Source of the DNA: Chiridota heheva
Lineage: Eukaryota; Echinodermata; Holothuroidea; Apodida; Chiridotidae
Direction: 5' to 3'
Assembly: GCA_020152595.1 (NCBI GenBank)
Contig: JAIGNY010004524.1
Coordinates: forward strand, 227,001-291,000
DNA length: 64,000 nucleotides
Part shown: piece after piece, positions 1 through 11,734 of the stretch
How positions within the stretch are numbered: the stretch's first letter is position 1
Layout: each line of letters begins with the position of its first letter
Translations under genes and position numbers: made by a program
Notes under the pieces: generated by a model
Databases searched by the model: none
What the model was told of the DNA's origin: nothing
What the model saw: only the letters and a program-made list of their open reading frames with translations

Positions 1-300
1 AAATGGCGGCCATCTTTGGAATGCATGCAGAATTTCAGCTGTGTTAAAACCTTTTTATGTTTGTTTATTTTGCAATATTTTTTCTTTCTTGCAAAATTGA
101 TTTGACTCATCAAGTAATATTTACATGTAAATGTACTGATTGTCATAATTCAAGTATTATGACCATGTGTTTTTTGGTCAATCTAACAGCTTGTAAAACG
201 GGACTTGATGAGTTATGGCCTATTGTTAGTTTCACCGTTTAATGTTGCAAATTCGCTGTGCATTTCACAAGTTACTCAGATTTCGGGAAATCAAAGTGTA

Positions 301-895
301 TAATACCCCCATTCATAGGTGATTACTGTGCATTGGTGATTACTGTGCATTTGTGACTACTGTGCATTTGTGACTACTGTGCATTTGTGACTACTGTGCA
401 TTTGTGACTACTGTGCATCTGTGACTACTGTGCATTTGTGACTACTGTGCATTTGTGATTTCTGTGCATTTGTGATTTCTGTGCATTTGTGATTACTGTG
501 CATTGGTGATTACTGTGCATTGGTGATTACTGTGCATTTGTGATTACTGTGCATTGGTGATTCTCGCATCCATATATTGGTGATTACTATGCATTGGTGA
601 TTACTGTGCATTGGTGATTACAGTGCATTGGTGATTCTCGCATCCATTCATAGGTGATTACTGTGCATTTGTGATTACTGTGCATTGGTGATTCTCACAT
701 CCATTCATAGGTGATTACTGTGCATTTAGGATTACTGTGCATTGGTAATTCTCGCATCCATTCATAGGTGATTACTGTGCATTGGTGATTACTGTGCATT
801 GGTGATTACTGTGCATTTGTGATTACTGTGCACTGGTGATTCTCTCATCCATTCATAGGTGATTTCTGTGCATTTGTGATTCTCGCATTTAAAAA
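301..895. repeat. 16-bp minisatellite
   Basis: Head-to-tail copies of a 16-bp unit (consensus GTGATTACTGTGCATT, with T/G and A/T variants) run through this stretch. From about 560 onward a longer order appears, in which blocks of the unit alternate with GTGATTCTCGCATCCATTCATAG-like spacers. No coding signal is present. The array sits left of the first readable exon of the peptidase gene, so it is probably intronic. Confidence 0.9.
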
Positions 896-2821
896 GGATT
901 ATGCTAATAGGGTTTACAATTTGTAAAAGTCATTGATATTGTCAGCTGAATGTGTGTGTGATTGATGTTGATTTTCAACGACAAGGATTTGCGAGCGTGT
1001 AGCGTGTACATGCTAAACGGTCACAGCTCTAGTGACAACAACAGGTGTAAATCCGTGGTAAATGGAGATAACAATAATTATTGAAATTCAACAAGAAACA
1101 AACAAATCTAACTTTTTAAGTTGAAATAAATTATCCTTCGTGACATTGCACTGCAACAATACTGTTTCATTCTACAACAGGTGATAAAGAGCGTGAGAAT
1201 GAATGAGTTTGACAGATACTGGTTCTGAATAAATGACGGCAAGGTTAATGTGTGCAATACAACTCACGTGTAATTATCACGGAAATGTCATGACCCTGAT
1301 CCAAGAATTTGCATATTCATCAAAATATTTGAATTCTTGATTGGGAAATGGTTATCATAAAACACACTGTGATTCACTCGTAAAATCTAGCCACTGCGAT
1401 ATGCATGATTAACAACAGACACACACACACACACATGAAGCTAGCTAATAGGAAACACATGTACTGTATGGGGAAATAAGGACCTCCGGTACGGTACGTT
1501 CAAAAATGGCATAATGTCTACAGCTTTTTAGCGCCATTACGTATGAAATCTAATACTTTCTTAAACCTTTCAGGAGCTTTATCAAAAAAATACATAGAAT
1601 ATCTCTTAGCAAAATACAAACTATATGAAGCATACAAAAATCTCGTCTGAGCCAAAATTTTAAGAACAAAACTGTTAAAACCATAAAGGAGATGCATTTT
1701 AAAGCAAATCATTGCACAGGCACATATGGGAGCTCACGTACGATTTGACAAGCTCCACTTATTACACTCTGTGTAATGGGTGGAGCTAAAAACTATTTCT
1801 ACTGACTGACTCAATATTCTTCAGAAGGCAGCTCATAGACTCTTTATTAGATCATGTTTTACTAATCTTTGACCATAAGTGGTTTTAAGGAACCAACTTT
1901 TGTTAAAATACATTTGAGGAATGTGAGGATGCACATACTTAGTGTGATTTCAGTCATTACAAGGCTTAATTTAAACTTGATAACTACTTTAAAAGAAAAA
2001 GATATTTAAATATTACTATTTTCTTGAACAATTTGTTCCTTCTTTTATCCTATATTAACATCAGTGAAATATCCTTGACTGCTAATTAATCACAAGAACG
2101 CTGGTTTATGAGGTTTAACAGGATTGAGAGAAAACCTTATCAAAATTAACCACGTATGGAAAGCATTAAGAACAAATGGCTGCGGTAACACATTCTAAAG
2201 TAGGAGAAGTGATCAATCACATGAAACATGATCCGGTTGGCCTCCATCTAGAAATTGCAGTAGACTCTGCGAATATAATGTTAAACATAATCATCAATAG
2301 AGACATTGGTACTTCAACATAAACTTATATGTTGCTGGCCTGCAATTCACTTTAAAAAAAAATTATGTCATGATGGCATTTAATTATTTATTTTTTTACC
2401 ATCTGTCAACTCAAGTTTATGCATGGCATAACACAAGTGAAAATGCTGTTTAAGGCTTGAGTTGCGAAGTCAAATTTAAACACACGTAAGCCCTTTTTTT
2501 TTCTCACAATCTTAAATTCATGGTTTAAGTTCTTTTATCGTTTTCTGCATTGAACTTTGCAGAATTACTTTCAATTAAATGAATAAAGACTCATTTTAGG
2601 ATCAGTGAATCTAGCCATCCAGATCCCTATCTTACACATCATGCAAATATACAGTATGTTATTTAGCAGCCTTCAATCTTGCCATTGTATCATTTACACT
2701 GAAATAATTACTGCCCATGATCTGATCCATGTTCTTGTAATTATATAACCCAAGCCACGTACTGTATGTTCATCCTACAGTAACTTGAAACTAAAAATGA
2801 CTAGAAACAACCATGACTTAC
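896..2821. other. no gene seen; probable intron
   Basis: AT-rich sequence without a supported gene. It lies downstream (minus strand) of the donor site that ends the peptidase exon at 2822, so it is most simply the next intron. It holds a short (AC)n tract near 1422 and a hairpin at 1751-1787. I looked on the minus strand for the next peptidase exon and did not find it. Confidence 0.5.
1751..1787. repeat. short inverted repeat (hairpin)
   Basis: Two 17-bp arms (1751-1767 and 1771-1787) are reverse complements except for two adjacent positions and are separated by 3 nt. The arms begin AGCTCCAC and end ATTACAC. It could be the remnant of a foldback element. No target duplication was recognised. 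Confidence 0.6.
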
Positions 2822-2953
2822 TGTAACAACTCCTGCAGGTGAGTATGCATTAAAAGGAGTAACAGCATCAGGATGGCCATCTCCTTGCTCCAATTCCACC
2901 TCTTCTGGGGCAGATTGAAAAAAGACGGATTCATCTGTATTCAATATGGTTGC
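2822..2953 (-). CDS. GCPII/NAALADase-like peptidase, internal exon (third readable exon)
   Basis: This is a 132-nt, 44-codon exon in phase 0/0. It is bounded on the minus strand by an acceptor (AATCAACAG at 2954-2962) and a donor (ACA|GTAAGT at 2816-2824). The translation starts ATILNTDES and ends TPFNAYSPAGVVT. The aromatic/SP core resembles the PFSAFSPQG stretch of glutamate carboxypeptidase II, at the entry to its protease-associated region. The family consists of type II membrane zinc peptidases of clan MH that release glutamate from N-acetyl-aspartyl-glutamate or folyl-polyglutamates. The exon follows in phase from the exon at 3640-3796. The metal-binding and catalytic exons are not in the window, so activity and the exact paralogue (FOLH1, NAALAD2 or NAALADL1 type) cannot be judged. 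The family assignment is recalled, not searched. Confidence 0.72.
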
Positions 2954-3049
2954 CTGTTGATTGAAGATTAAATTTTAATAAGAAAGATTTTACCACGCCA
3001 CAAGGTCTGCCCAAAGGGGTTTTCATTCACACTTTTGTTTAAGGAAGAC

Positions 3050-3195
3050 TTCTGTAATGACATGCCAAGTCAAGCATATTTTAGCACTTTGCTTGTGCAA
3101 ACTGCCAAGTCAAACATATTTTACCACTTTACTTGTGCAAACTAACTTCTGTAATGACATGCCAAGTCAAACATATTTTAACACTTTGCAAACTT
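3050..3195. repeat. short imperfect tandem repeat in intron
   Basis: About three copies of a unit containing TGCCAAGTCAAACATATTTT and CACTTTGCTTGTGCAAAC are arranged head to tail, two of them preceded by CTTCTGTAATGACA. It lies in the 686-bp intron between the two peptidase exons at 2822-2953 and 3640-3796. Confidence 0.75.
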
Positions 3196-3639
3196 CCACA
3201 TTTAAAGAAAACACTTTTTCCAGATGTCCAATGGATCAGCTCCTAGTTTGGGAAAAGAACTGACTATTGTTTTTTTTTTCATACAATAATTGAAATATAT
3301 AAAGCTTTGTTTGAAGTATATTTTGTTTTTATGGGTAGTAAAACAGGCCGATTTCACTTTCACAAGTATTTTCCTACAAGACTCAAAACTCAACTTTCAT
3401 TCACTTTTCAATCTCCATCTGAAGCATCTATCTGCTGTAAGTTCTTAAGAGTCTGCATCCTATCTAGCGAGACATAAGAATAATTGTATTATTTTTTCAA
3501 AGGCAATCCATTCTTCCCAATATTACTGAACACTGCATGTGTGGATAGTAAAGATGATATATGCATGTCACTGACTTGGTTGGAGAGGGTGCAACAAATT
3601 ACATTACCACACCTCTTTACGGGAAAGTCATGTACGCAC

Positions 3640-3796
3640 CAGATTAGGATTGGCTGCGTCTGGATAAGACAGGAGTATGTTGTAAGGGATTATCCTGGCT
3701 GAGTCCAGTCCTTGTTCCTCCCACATGCTTCTGACATATTCTGCATTGTCTTTGTCTGCTTTTGTGCCTGCTAAATGTGGAATATCAGTAAATTCT
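3640..3796 (-). CDS. GCPII/NAALADase-like peptidase, internal exon (second readable exon)
   Basis: This is a 157-nt exon. On the minus strand the acceptor reads TTTTCTTGCAG (ending at 3797) and the donor reads CTG|GTGCGT (intron from 3639). The first base completes an Arg codon begun by the exon at 20552-20960, and 52 full codons follow. The text EFTDIPHLAG followed by GLDSARI and NILLSYPD is the conserved N-terminal ectodomain signature of glutamate carboxypeptidase II-like enzymes (family pattern FTxIPHLAGT, then GLDS, then VLLSYP). This exon is the strongest evidence for the gene. The upstream intron is 16.8 kb and full of tandem repeats and transposons. The downstream intron is 686 bp. 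Confidence 0.82.
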
Positions 3797-4107
3797 CTGC
3801 AAGAAAATATATAATAAATATGTTCAACCTAAAATTTTATCGTGAAAGTTGGTGTGAAAAAACAGAAAACCATAATAGTTGGCTGCTGTAAGGTATAGTA
3901 TAGGCTAAAGACAGTATTGGTCAAATTGTGCCAAAAGCTATAGCAAAGTAGTGAGGTTGTTACTTCTGTCAATGTTAACAAAATAAAGGTTTTGAAATGA
4001 GTCTACAGCACAGGTATCATCTTTTGACTTCTGTCCCAGGTCCCTTCAATCACTGTACATTTAACATGAGGAATATGAGCTTTTACCCCTATAAAAGAAC
4101 GCCTGGT

Positions 4108-6185
4108 GCGGTGAGCAGCGCCTTGTGCTGGGTGAGCAGCGCCTGGCTTGGTGAGCAGCGCCTGAGCAGCGCCTGGCGCGGTGAGCAGCGCCTGGCGCGT
4201 GAGCAGCGCTTGGTGAGCAGCGCCTGGCGGTGAGCAGCCTGGCGCGGTGAGCAGCGCCTGGCGGTGAGCAGCGCCTGGGTGAGCAGCGCCTGGCGCGGTG
4301 AGCAGCGCCTGGCGGTGATGAGCAGCGCCTGGGCGCGGTGAGCAGCGCCTGGCGGTGAGCAGCGCCTGGCGCGGTGAGCAGCGCCTGGCGGTGAGCAGCG
4401 CCTGGCGCGGTGAGCAGCGCCTGGCGCGTGAGCAGCGCCTGGTGAGCAGCGCCTGGCGGTGAGCAGCGCCTGGCGCGGTGAGCAGCGCCTGGCGCGGTGA
4501 GCAGCGCCTGGCGCGGTGAGCAGCGCCTGGCGCGGTGAGCAGCGCGCCTGGCGCGGTGAGCAGCGCCTGGCGCGGTGAGCAGCGCCTGGCGCCGGTGAGC
4601 AGCGCCTGGCGCGGTGAGCAGCGCCTGGCGGTGAGCAGCGCCTGGCGCGGTGAGCAGCGCCTGGCGTGGTGCAGCGCCTGGCGCGGTGAGCAGCGCCTGG
4701 CGCGGTGAGCAGCGCCTGGCGCGGTGAGCAGCGCCTGGCGCGTGAGCAGCGCCTGGCGCGTGAGCAGCGCCTGGCGCGGTGAGCAGCGCCTGGCGCGATG
4801 GTGAGCAGCGCCTGGCGGCGGTGAGCAGCGCCTGGCGCTGAGCAGGTGAGCAGCGCCTGGCGCGGTGAGCAGCGCCTGGCGCGGTGAGCAGCGCCTGGCG
4901 GTGAGCAGCGCCTGGCGCGGTGAGCAGCGCTGGCGCGTGAGCAGCGCCTGGCGGTGAGCAGCGCCTGGCGCGGTGAGCAGCGCCTGGCGGTGAGCAGCGC
5001 CTGGGTGAGCAGCGCCTGGCGCGGTGAGCAGCGCCTGGCGCGGTGAGCAGCGCCTGGCGCGGTGAGCAGCGCCTGGCGGTGAGCAGCGCCTGGCGCGGTG
5101 AGCAGCGCCTGGCGTGGTGAGCAGCGCCTGGTGTGAGCAGCGCCTGGCGCGGTGAGCAGCGCCTGGCGCGGTGAGCAGCGCCTGGCGCGGTGAGCAGCGC
5201 CTGGCGCGGTGAGCAGCGCCTGGCGGCGGTGAGCAGCGCCTGGCGGTGAGCAGCGCCTGGCGCGGTGAGCAGCGCCTGGCGCGTGAGCAGCGCCTGGTGA
5301 GCAGCGCCTGAGCAGCGCCTGGCGCGGTGAGCAGCGCCTGGCGCGTGAGCGCCTGGCGCGGTGAGCAGCGCCTGCGCGGTGAGCAGCGCCTGGCGCTTGG
5401 TGAGCAGCGCCTGGCGCGGTGAGCAGCGCCTGGCGCGGTGAGCAGCGCCTGGCGCGGTGAGCAGCGCCTGGCAGCGCCTGGCGCGTGAGCAGCGCCTGGC
5501 GCGGTGAGCAGCGCCTGGCGCGGTGAGCAGCGCTGGCCGTGAGCAGCGCCTGGCGCGGTGAGCAGCGCCTGGCGCGGTGAGCAGCGCCTGGCGCGGTGAG
5601 CAGCGCCTGGCGCGGTGAGCAGCGCCTGGCGCTGGTGAGCAGCGCCTGGCGCGGTGAGCAGCGCCTGGCGGTGAGCAGCGCCTGGCGCTGGGTGAGCAGC
5701 GCCGCGGTGAGCAGCGCCTGGCGCGTGAGCAGCGCCTGGCGCGGTGAGCAGCGCCTGGCGCGGTGAGCAGCGCCTGGCGCGGTGAGCAGCGCCTGGCGCG
5801 GTGAGCAGCGCCTGGCGCGGTGAGCAGCGCCTGGCGCGGTGAGCAGCGCCTGGCGCGGTGAGCAGCGCCTGGCGGTGAGCAGCGCCTGGCGGTGAGCAGC
5901 GCCTGGGCGTGAGCAGCGCCTGGCGCGGTGAGCAGCGCCTGGCGCGGTGAGCAGCGCCTGGCGGTGAGCAGCGCTGGCGGTGAGCAGCGCCTGGCGCGGT
6001 GAGCAGCGCCTGCAGCGCCTGGCGGTGAGCAGCGCCTGGCGCGGTGAGCAGCGCCTGGCGCGGTGAGCAGGTGAGCAGCGCCCGCGGTGAGCAGCGCCAA
6101 GGTGAGCAGCGCCTCATGTGTGAGCAGCGGTGAGAGCGCCTGCAGCGCGGTGAGCAGCGCCTGGCGCGGTGAGCAGCGCCTCGCG
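4108..6185. repeat. GC-rich minisatellite, 17-19 bp unit, about 2.1 kb
   Basis: Roughly 110 head-to-tail copies of GGTGAGCAGCGCCTGGCGC are present. A common 17-bp variant lacks the last GC, and there are scattered one- to few-base indels. Base composition is far more GC-rich than the AT-rich surroundings. The minus strand happens to lack stop codons in long stretches (over 600 codons), but the peptides are frame-scrambled iterations of [12 protein letters not shown] and are not credible proteins. The array lies inside the large peptidase intron. Confidence 0.95.
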
Positions 6186-6510
6186 CCTCGTCATGCCAGC
6201 TTAGTTTAATTCACAAACCAAGCTGGTGATAGCACAGGGATAATTTATCTTCGTTTTACAGTACATTGTTATTCCATAATTATCACGCAATTAATGGACC
6301 CTCCTCTAAACAATGCGACAGCTATTCATAGCAACGGTTTTTCCCGGCATAAGCTGCTGAATTGAAAATTAATCAATTTTGAAAATGATACAACCCTTGA
6401 AAACCCATTCATTAATCATGTTACCATGACAATACGTGCTCTAGGGTAATTCACACACACTTTCATTTGTATCCAGGGGCCCATATACACATTGCATAAT
6501 GTGTTATACA

Positions 6511-7610
6511 GTTTGTTTGTTTGATGAGGGCTTAACGGCACCATGACAACGAAGGTCAAATTGTGCCTGAGAGGTCAGATCATTCTAGAGGTAGGAAGGA
6601 AAGGAAACAGGGGGAGAATGAGAAAAATTCAAGAACAAAAGGTCAGAAAGCTGTGATCGAGAGGGGTGGTGCATGGTTGAAACAAAAACAAAGTAGAGAG
6701 GGGGTGGAAGAGGAGAATTAAATATGGTTGTAGAGGAAAGCATAATGAAGGAAGGAGATAATTTTATCCGGCAGATTTTTCTGGAAGAACTTAGCAATTG
6801 AGGAGCAAGGGAAGCTCTGGGAAGGTTGTACAGGGGGCAAGCAAGGAGAACGTGATGGATTGTGAGGGTGCAGTGGCAATTGTTGCAGAGGGGTTGGGGG
6901 GAGCCAATAAGCATGTGGGTGTGAGTGAGGTGGGTGTGACCAATTCTAAGACGGGTAATATGAACGTTGTCGATACCAGAGAGGTTGTTGATGGTGGATT
7001 TGATCAAAATTGTGGGCTGGATGACATAGAGTTTGTTATCAATTTGAAAGTTCCATGAGGTTTGCCAGCGGTCACGAACAAGGGGAGCGATAAGCGGTTT
7101 GATGTCAGAGAGGGTTTTGGGAAAAGGGGTAGGGAGGAGGTTAAGGGCAAGCTCAGCGGCTGCATCAGCCCTGTCATTGCCAGGGATTCCAACATGGCTG
7201 GGTATCCAGAAGAAAAGAACACTTTTCCTGCAGAGGGTGGGAGAAAGGAGTTTCTGAAGGAGGAGGTGGCATGTGAGGTTATCCCATTTAAGATTGAGTA
7301 AAGAAGTAAGAACAGCATTTGAGTCAGAGAAAATGGCAAAGTGGCTGAGCGGAGAGTACTCAATAAAGTTGAGGGTGAGGAGAATGGCCTTAGCCTTGGC
7401 TGAAAAGATGGATGAGTTAGTCGGGAAGTCTGCTACTGAGGGTGATGTCTTGGATGACTGCAGCAGCTGTCTTGTTGCCTTCCTTAGAGCCATCAGTATA
7501 GATGGAGGTGTAATTTGAGAGTTGGTCTTTGACTTGGTTGTAAAGATTGATGAAGAGGTTAGGATGGGTTTGAGCTTTGTGATGAGTGGAGAGGCCCAGG
7601 TGGACAGGAG
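6511..7610 (-). mobile_element. 3' fragment of an I-like LINE with RNase H
   Basis: This minus-strand fragment covers the C-terminal part of a non-LTR retrotransposon and its 3' end. It is closely similar to the longer copy at 22852-26540. Readable RNase H motifs include FSDSNAVLTSL and WIPSHVGIPGNDRADAAA. Compared with the longer copy, the TDGS region is frameshifted and the catalytic Glu in SAEAKA reads Lys, so it is inactive. The 3' end runs into a (CAAA)3-like tail at 6511-6524, an expected LINE tail. The similarity stops near 7610, which marks 5' truncation. It lies within the large intron. Confidence 0.8.
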
Positions 7611-9965
7611 GGAGTGGTTAGCTGGGGTTTCACCAGGTTGGATGCCACTAATCTCTTCCATCTCAGTCACAGCCTAAAGGCCATACTTTATTGAGCCAGT
7701 GTAACACACCAATGCAAAACGCGCTTTTAAAATAAGCGAAATAGTTTGTTTAATCCCAATGTATTTTCAATCAAATATCTGCCTTTGACTTAAAAAGCTA
7801 CTATTTATATATCATCTTCAGGAGCATCGCCAGCTCAGAAAAAGTGAAGTGGACAAAATTGTTTGTGTTCTAAATTTCATTGACCCATCTTGTCCGATTT
7901 TGATAGGGCCGATGTGAGTAACCAAAAGTGTGCAAAGATATTTATATCAATTCCCCCCCTCCTCTCCCCACAACAAATGTTTTTTTGTAGATTTAGAGAA
8001 ATTAGAAATTTAGCCCTTGGGAATACTGGAATGGACATGTCCACCCTGTTGAGGCTATTCTATATCCACAATTTCACATGCGCGAGAAGTTGATGGCGCT
8101 ATTTATATTTGTAAATTTGAGTATTGTCAATTTTGTCAGTCACAAATGTCACCCCGGCTGTTTCTTTAGGAGACCCAAAGTCGTAAGTTTTCACTAGTTA
8201 TTCTAGTTTAATTGGCCGATTATCTTGATATATTATGTATAAGTTACTTGTGAACCTTGCTGTATGTCTTAATTTATTGATTGGTGATTAATTAATGTTT
8301 TTCTTTGTTAAATCGTGTCACACCTTTTATATTTTTTACGACAATGCTAGGCTAGGACTATCCATACTTAAGGGCATTTAGTTTGCATGTTAGGGAAACG
8401 CATATACTATATTATATGATCCCGTTTAGTTGGTTCCAGGTCACGTGACTTCTTTGTTATGTATGAACATGCCATTATTGATCAATAAACATACTTTTTG
8501 GGAACATTACACAACAATTGGAATTGTTCTTGTATGTTAATTTGTTGACTGGTGTATTAAGAAGACATTCTTGACCTAGAAGCCATGCAAAGTAAATTTA
8601 AACATATTTGGGCTTATATTTGGAACCGTTTGGTTTACCATGGTGTTTAACGTCCTGAAGGACCCGATGGCTCAGTATTATAACAGGTTGTTCTATGACC
8701 TTTAATAGGTTGGTTATAGGGCACTGTTTTACACAGATCTGCCAGGGATAGATCTGCCAGGGATGAACCCGCTACATAAATGTGAGAGTCATAGGCTCTT
8801 ACTGCTATACCACAGAAGCATGTCATTTGATTTATGCCATTGATTGAGCTTGTATTTGTTGATATGACTTGTACTAGTTATTGCATACTTTTGACTTTAT
8901 ATTCATGATTGTTCATCTCTCTTTGTTCACAGATTGAACCACATTCCACATTGTTACCATTATTGTCTTCATATTGTCATGGTATCGAAAAGTGCGTTTA
9001 ATACAAGGGTTACACCCAGAGGAAATTTATTGGATTCGTCACGTGTTTATTTATTTCAATGTCGTCACTTGTCAGGGACAGTGCAGGGTTAGCCAAATAA
9101 TCTAGTGTCGACACACCCCAGTCAACCCTATAACTTCATCCTCATGACAACACCCTTGATTATCTTTCCTACTACGACATGTGTCCAATTTGTACCTGCA
9201 ATACCGGGTCCATGTTGTCAGTTAGTACCTTAATCATTCTGCTCATGATGTGGCTAGCAACAATTAGGACCACAACACATAATTGAATACAAGCCTCGTT
9301 TAAAAAACCGGAAACAGAACATAATGAGCATGAGTGGCAACAGATGTTGGTTTGCGGGGGGGATCCCACATTAACGTGTATGTGCGGGATGATAGAGTCA
9401 GAGATTTATACATATGCAAAAGAGCTCCCGCTGAAGAATGGCTAATTTAAGAAATCAAATGCAGATAAATTTCCAAGGTTTGTGGACTATGATAAGGAGC
9501 AAACCAGTATAGGCATATGAGATTGAGGGGAGGGGGAGGGGAGGGGGGGGGGGACTGGGGCTGCACCTCCTCAGTCGAATGCAATGTGTCCCCATTCAGG
9601 CAAAAAAAATGGAAACATTTGAGGGAAATACATATGGCGAAAGGCTCTAATAATGGAAAATAGATTAATTATACGCTTAAGAGGCCTTTATCTGGGCAGA
9701 GAAACTGTCAATATTCGGAAAGAAATAGGTGATGACCTCAAAATATGCTTTTCGTCAGTAACGTCTAACCATTCAGGCAAAAGTGCTGTGCCCCCACCCC
9801 CCAATTCAATAACCTCCCTTATTTCTATGTAAACCATGGACCATGCACTTTGCACAATGTCGTAATCTTGTTTCCAAAATTAGGGTCATGACTAAAAAGG
9901 CAGCACAGTGGTTTGCAAAGCGGACCCATAGCCCAATATGAGGTGCAGACCTTATTTAGGTCTAC
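7611..9965. other. no gene seen
   Basis: No supported coding sequence is present. A G-run with three to four G-tracts (about 9526-9556) has quadruplex potential. The remaining sequence is AT-rich and ordinary. Confidence 0.5.
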
Positions 9966-9969
9966 TAAC

Positions 9970-10640
9970 TGTCTGGGCAGTACAGGATGAAATTGCTGTC
10001 ACTGTAGTTTTTGTAACCCCTCATGTATAATAGTTTCAAATAAAGATGATTCACCAATGCATCTTTTCGGCTGAATAAACGAGTTGAGGGACAGGGGCCT
10101 GTTAAGGCTACTATCTGGGCCCCGGTACAGAATAAAGTTGCTGTCATTGGTATTTATGTGACCCCCAAGGTATAATGGTTCCAATAGAAGAAGATTCATC
10201 CATGTATCTTTTCGGCTGAATAAAAGAGTTGAGGGACAGGGGCCCTTTAAGGCTACTGTCTGGGCCCCGGTACAGGATAAACTTGTTGTCATTGGTATTT
10301 ATGTCACCCCCAAGGTATAATGGTTCTAATAGAAGAAGATTCATCAATGTATCTTTTCTGCTAAATGGCCCTCCTGAGTGGGCCCCTTTAAGGCTACTGT
10401 CTTGGTCTTGGGACCTGGTATATGGCCAGCATGAGTACCCTCTTGGGAGCAAAATCCAACAAATTTTGCCCGTGTATCTTTTCGGCTGAATAAATGCACT
10501 TTTTTGGCTCCCTATCTTGTGCCCCCTGGCTACTGGTACAGGATGTAGCCCGACATCAACATTGATTAGTGAGTCCTGGATCCAGATGGACATCATGACC
10601 CGAATTCAAACCTTCTGTATCTTTTCAGCTGAATAAACTG
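9970..10640. repeat. about 145-bp tandem repeat, 4-5 copies
   Basis: Diverged copies carry the landmarks GGGCCCCGGTACAGGATAAA, ATGGTTCTAATAGAAGAAGA and ATCTTTTCGGCTGAATAAA. The last landmark recurs near 10062, 10207, 10352, 10477 and 10618. The last units are shortened and degenerate. The array directly precedes a dispersed repeat that is also found at 21.7-22.85 kb. Confidence 0.85.
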
Positions 10641-11194
10641 TCTGGACTCCCGGTCTACCTGTCTAACATGCCTACACATCATGCCAACACATCCTGACCA
10701 ACATCCCACTGCACCCTGCCCTACATACAATTCCACCCTGTCCCACATGACCACATCCAAATTCCTTCAGCTACTTCATGTCATCTTCTACCCCACATTC
10801 TGCTTATTGTTTATATTTCCCGAACCCCTAATTTAACATTCTTTAGAAAGCAAGGAAACTTTTATTTGCTTCTGTCACGAATGTGTTTTGTATCTTCAAA
10901 CTTAAGTCCCTATATTATGCATTTAACTTTTGTGAAGTTGCTTGGGCTTAACTGTTGTATATACATGTATATGTTGTGGGCATTATGTAATCTAGTAGCT
11001 TCGTAAATTGTAACTACTCTTAAACAAAGGCAGGGTTTGAGCGGGAAATTCTAGTATAAAGTCTATTGTAAACAGTATCACGGGGTCAAGACTATATTCC
11101 ATTATACGAGGGAAGTGTACTGTTCCTAGGCAAGTTAACCTCAAGGAGGTACCTTCAAACAAATTTGCCCAGAGGTGTTCAATTGTGGAACCTG

Positions 11195-11720
11195 TGTGAT
11201 TTATACTAAGTGTTGTGTTATCTAAAGGACCAGGTAGAGAGGAAGAGGTGATCCAGGACCTGTAGTGTGGTGTTATCTAAAGGACCAGGTAGAGATCTAG
11301 GAAGAGGTGATCCTAGACCTGTAGTGTGGTGTTATCTAAAGGACCAGGTAGAGAGGAAGAGGTGATCCTAGACCTGTAGTGTGGTGTTATCTAAAGTACC
11401 AGGTAGAGAGGAAGAGGTGATCCAGGACCTGTAGTGTGGTGTTATCTAAAGGACCAGGTAGAGATCTGTGAAGAGGTGATCCTAGACCTGTAGTGTGGTG
11501 TTATCTAAAGGACCAGGTAGAGATCTGGGAAGAGGTGATCCTAGACCTGTAGTGTGGTGTTATTTAAAGGACCAGGTAGAGAGGAAGAGGTGATCCTGGA
11601 CCTGTAGTATGGGGTTATCTAAAGGACCAGGTAGAGAGGAAGAGGTGATCCTGGGCCTGTAGTGTGGTGATATCTAAAGGACCAGGTAGAGATCTGGGAA
11701 GAGGTGATCCTGGACCTGCA
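11195..11720. repeat. 55/59-bp tandem repeat, about 9 copies
   Basis: The units contain GTGGTGTTATCTAAAGGACC and AGGAAGAGGTGATCCTAGAC. Two length classes differ by a 4-bp insertion that creates AGATCTGGGAAG. The array lies in the 5' half of the LTR-like insertion and could be an enhancer-like array if that is an LTR. Confidence 0.92.
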
Positions 11721-11734
11721 AGTTATATTTCGTA

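Noticed and set aside
301-895. CRISPR-like array of short repeats
   Set aside because: No spacers of uniform length with unique sequence. The units are contiguous, and the context is a eukaryotic genome. The same reasoning applies to all other tandem arrays here.
1518-1712. 64-codon minus-strand frame as a peptidase exon
   Set aside because: Its translation has no similarity to the protease-associated region expected next, and no paired splice sites in the right phase were seen.
4003-6117. Minus-strand open frames of more than 600 codons ([12 protein letters not shown] repeats)
   Set aside because: They lie wholly inside a 17-19-bp minisatellite with indels. The frame changes repeatedly and the peptide is a product of stop-free GC-rich repeats.
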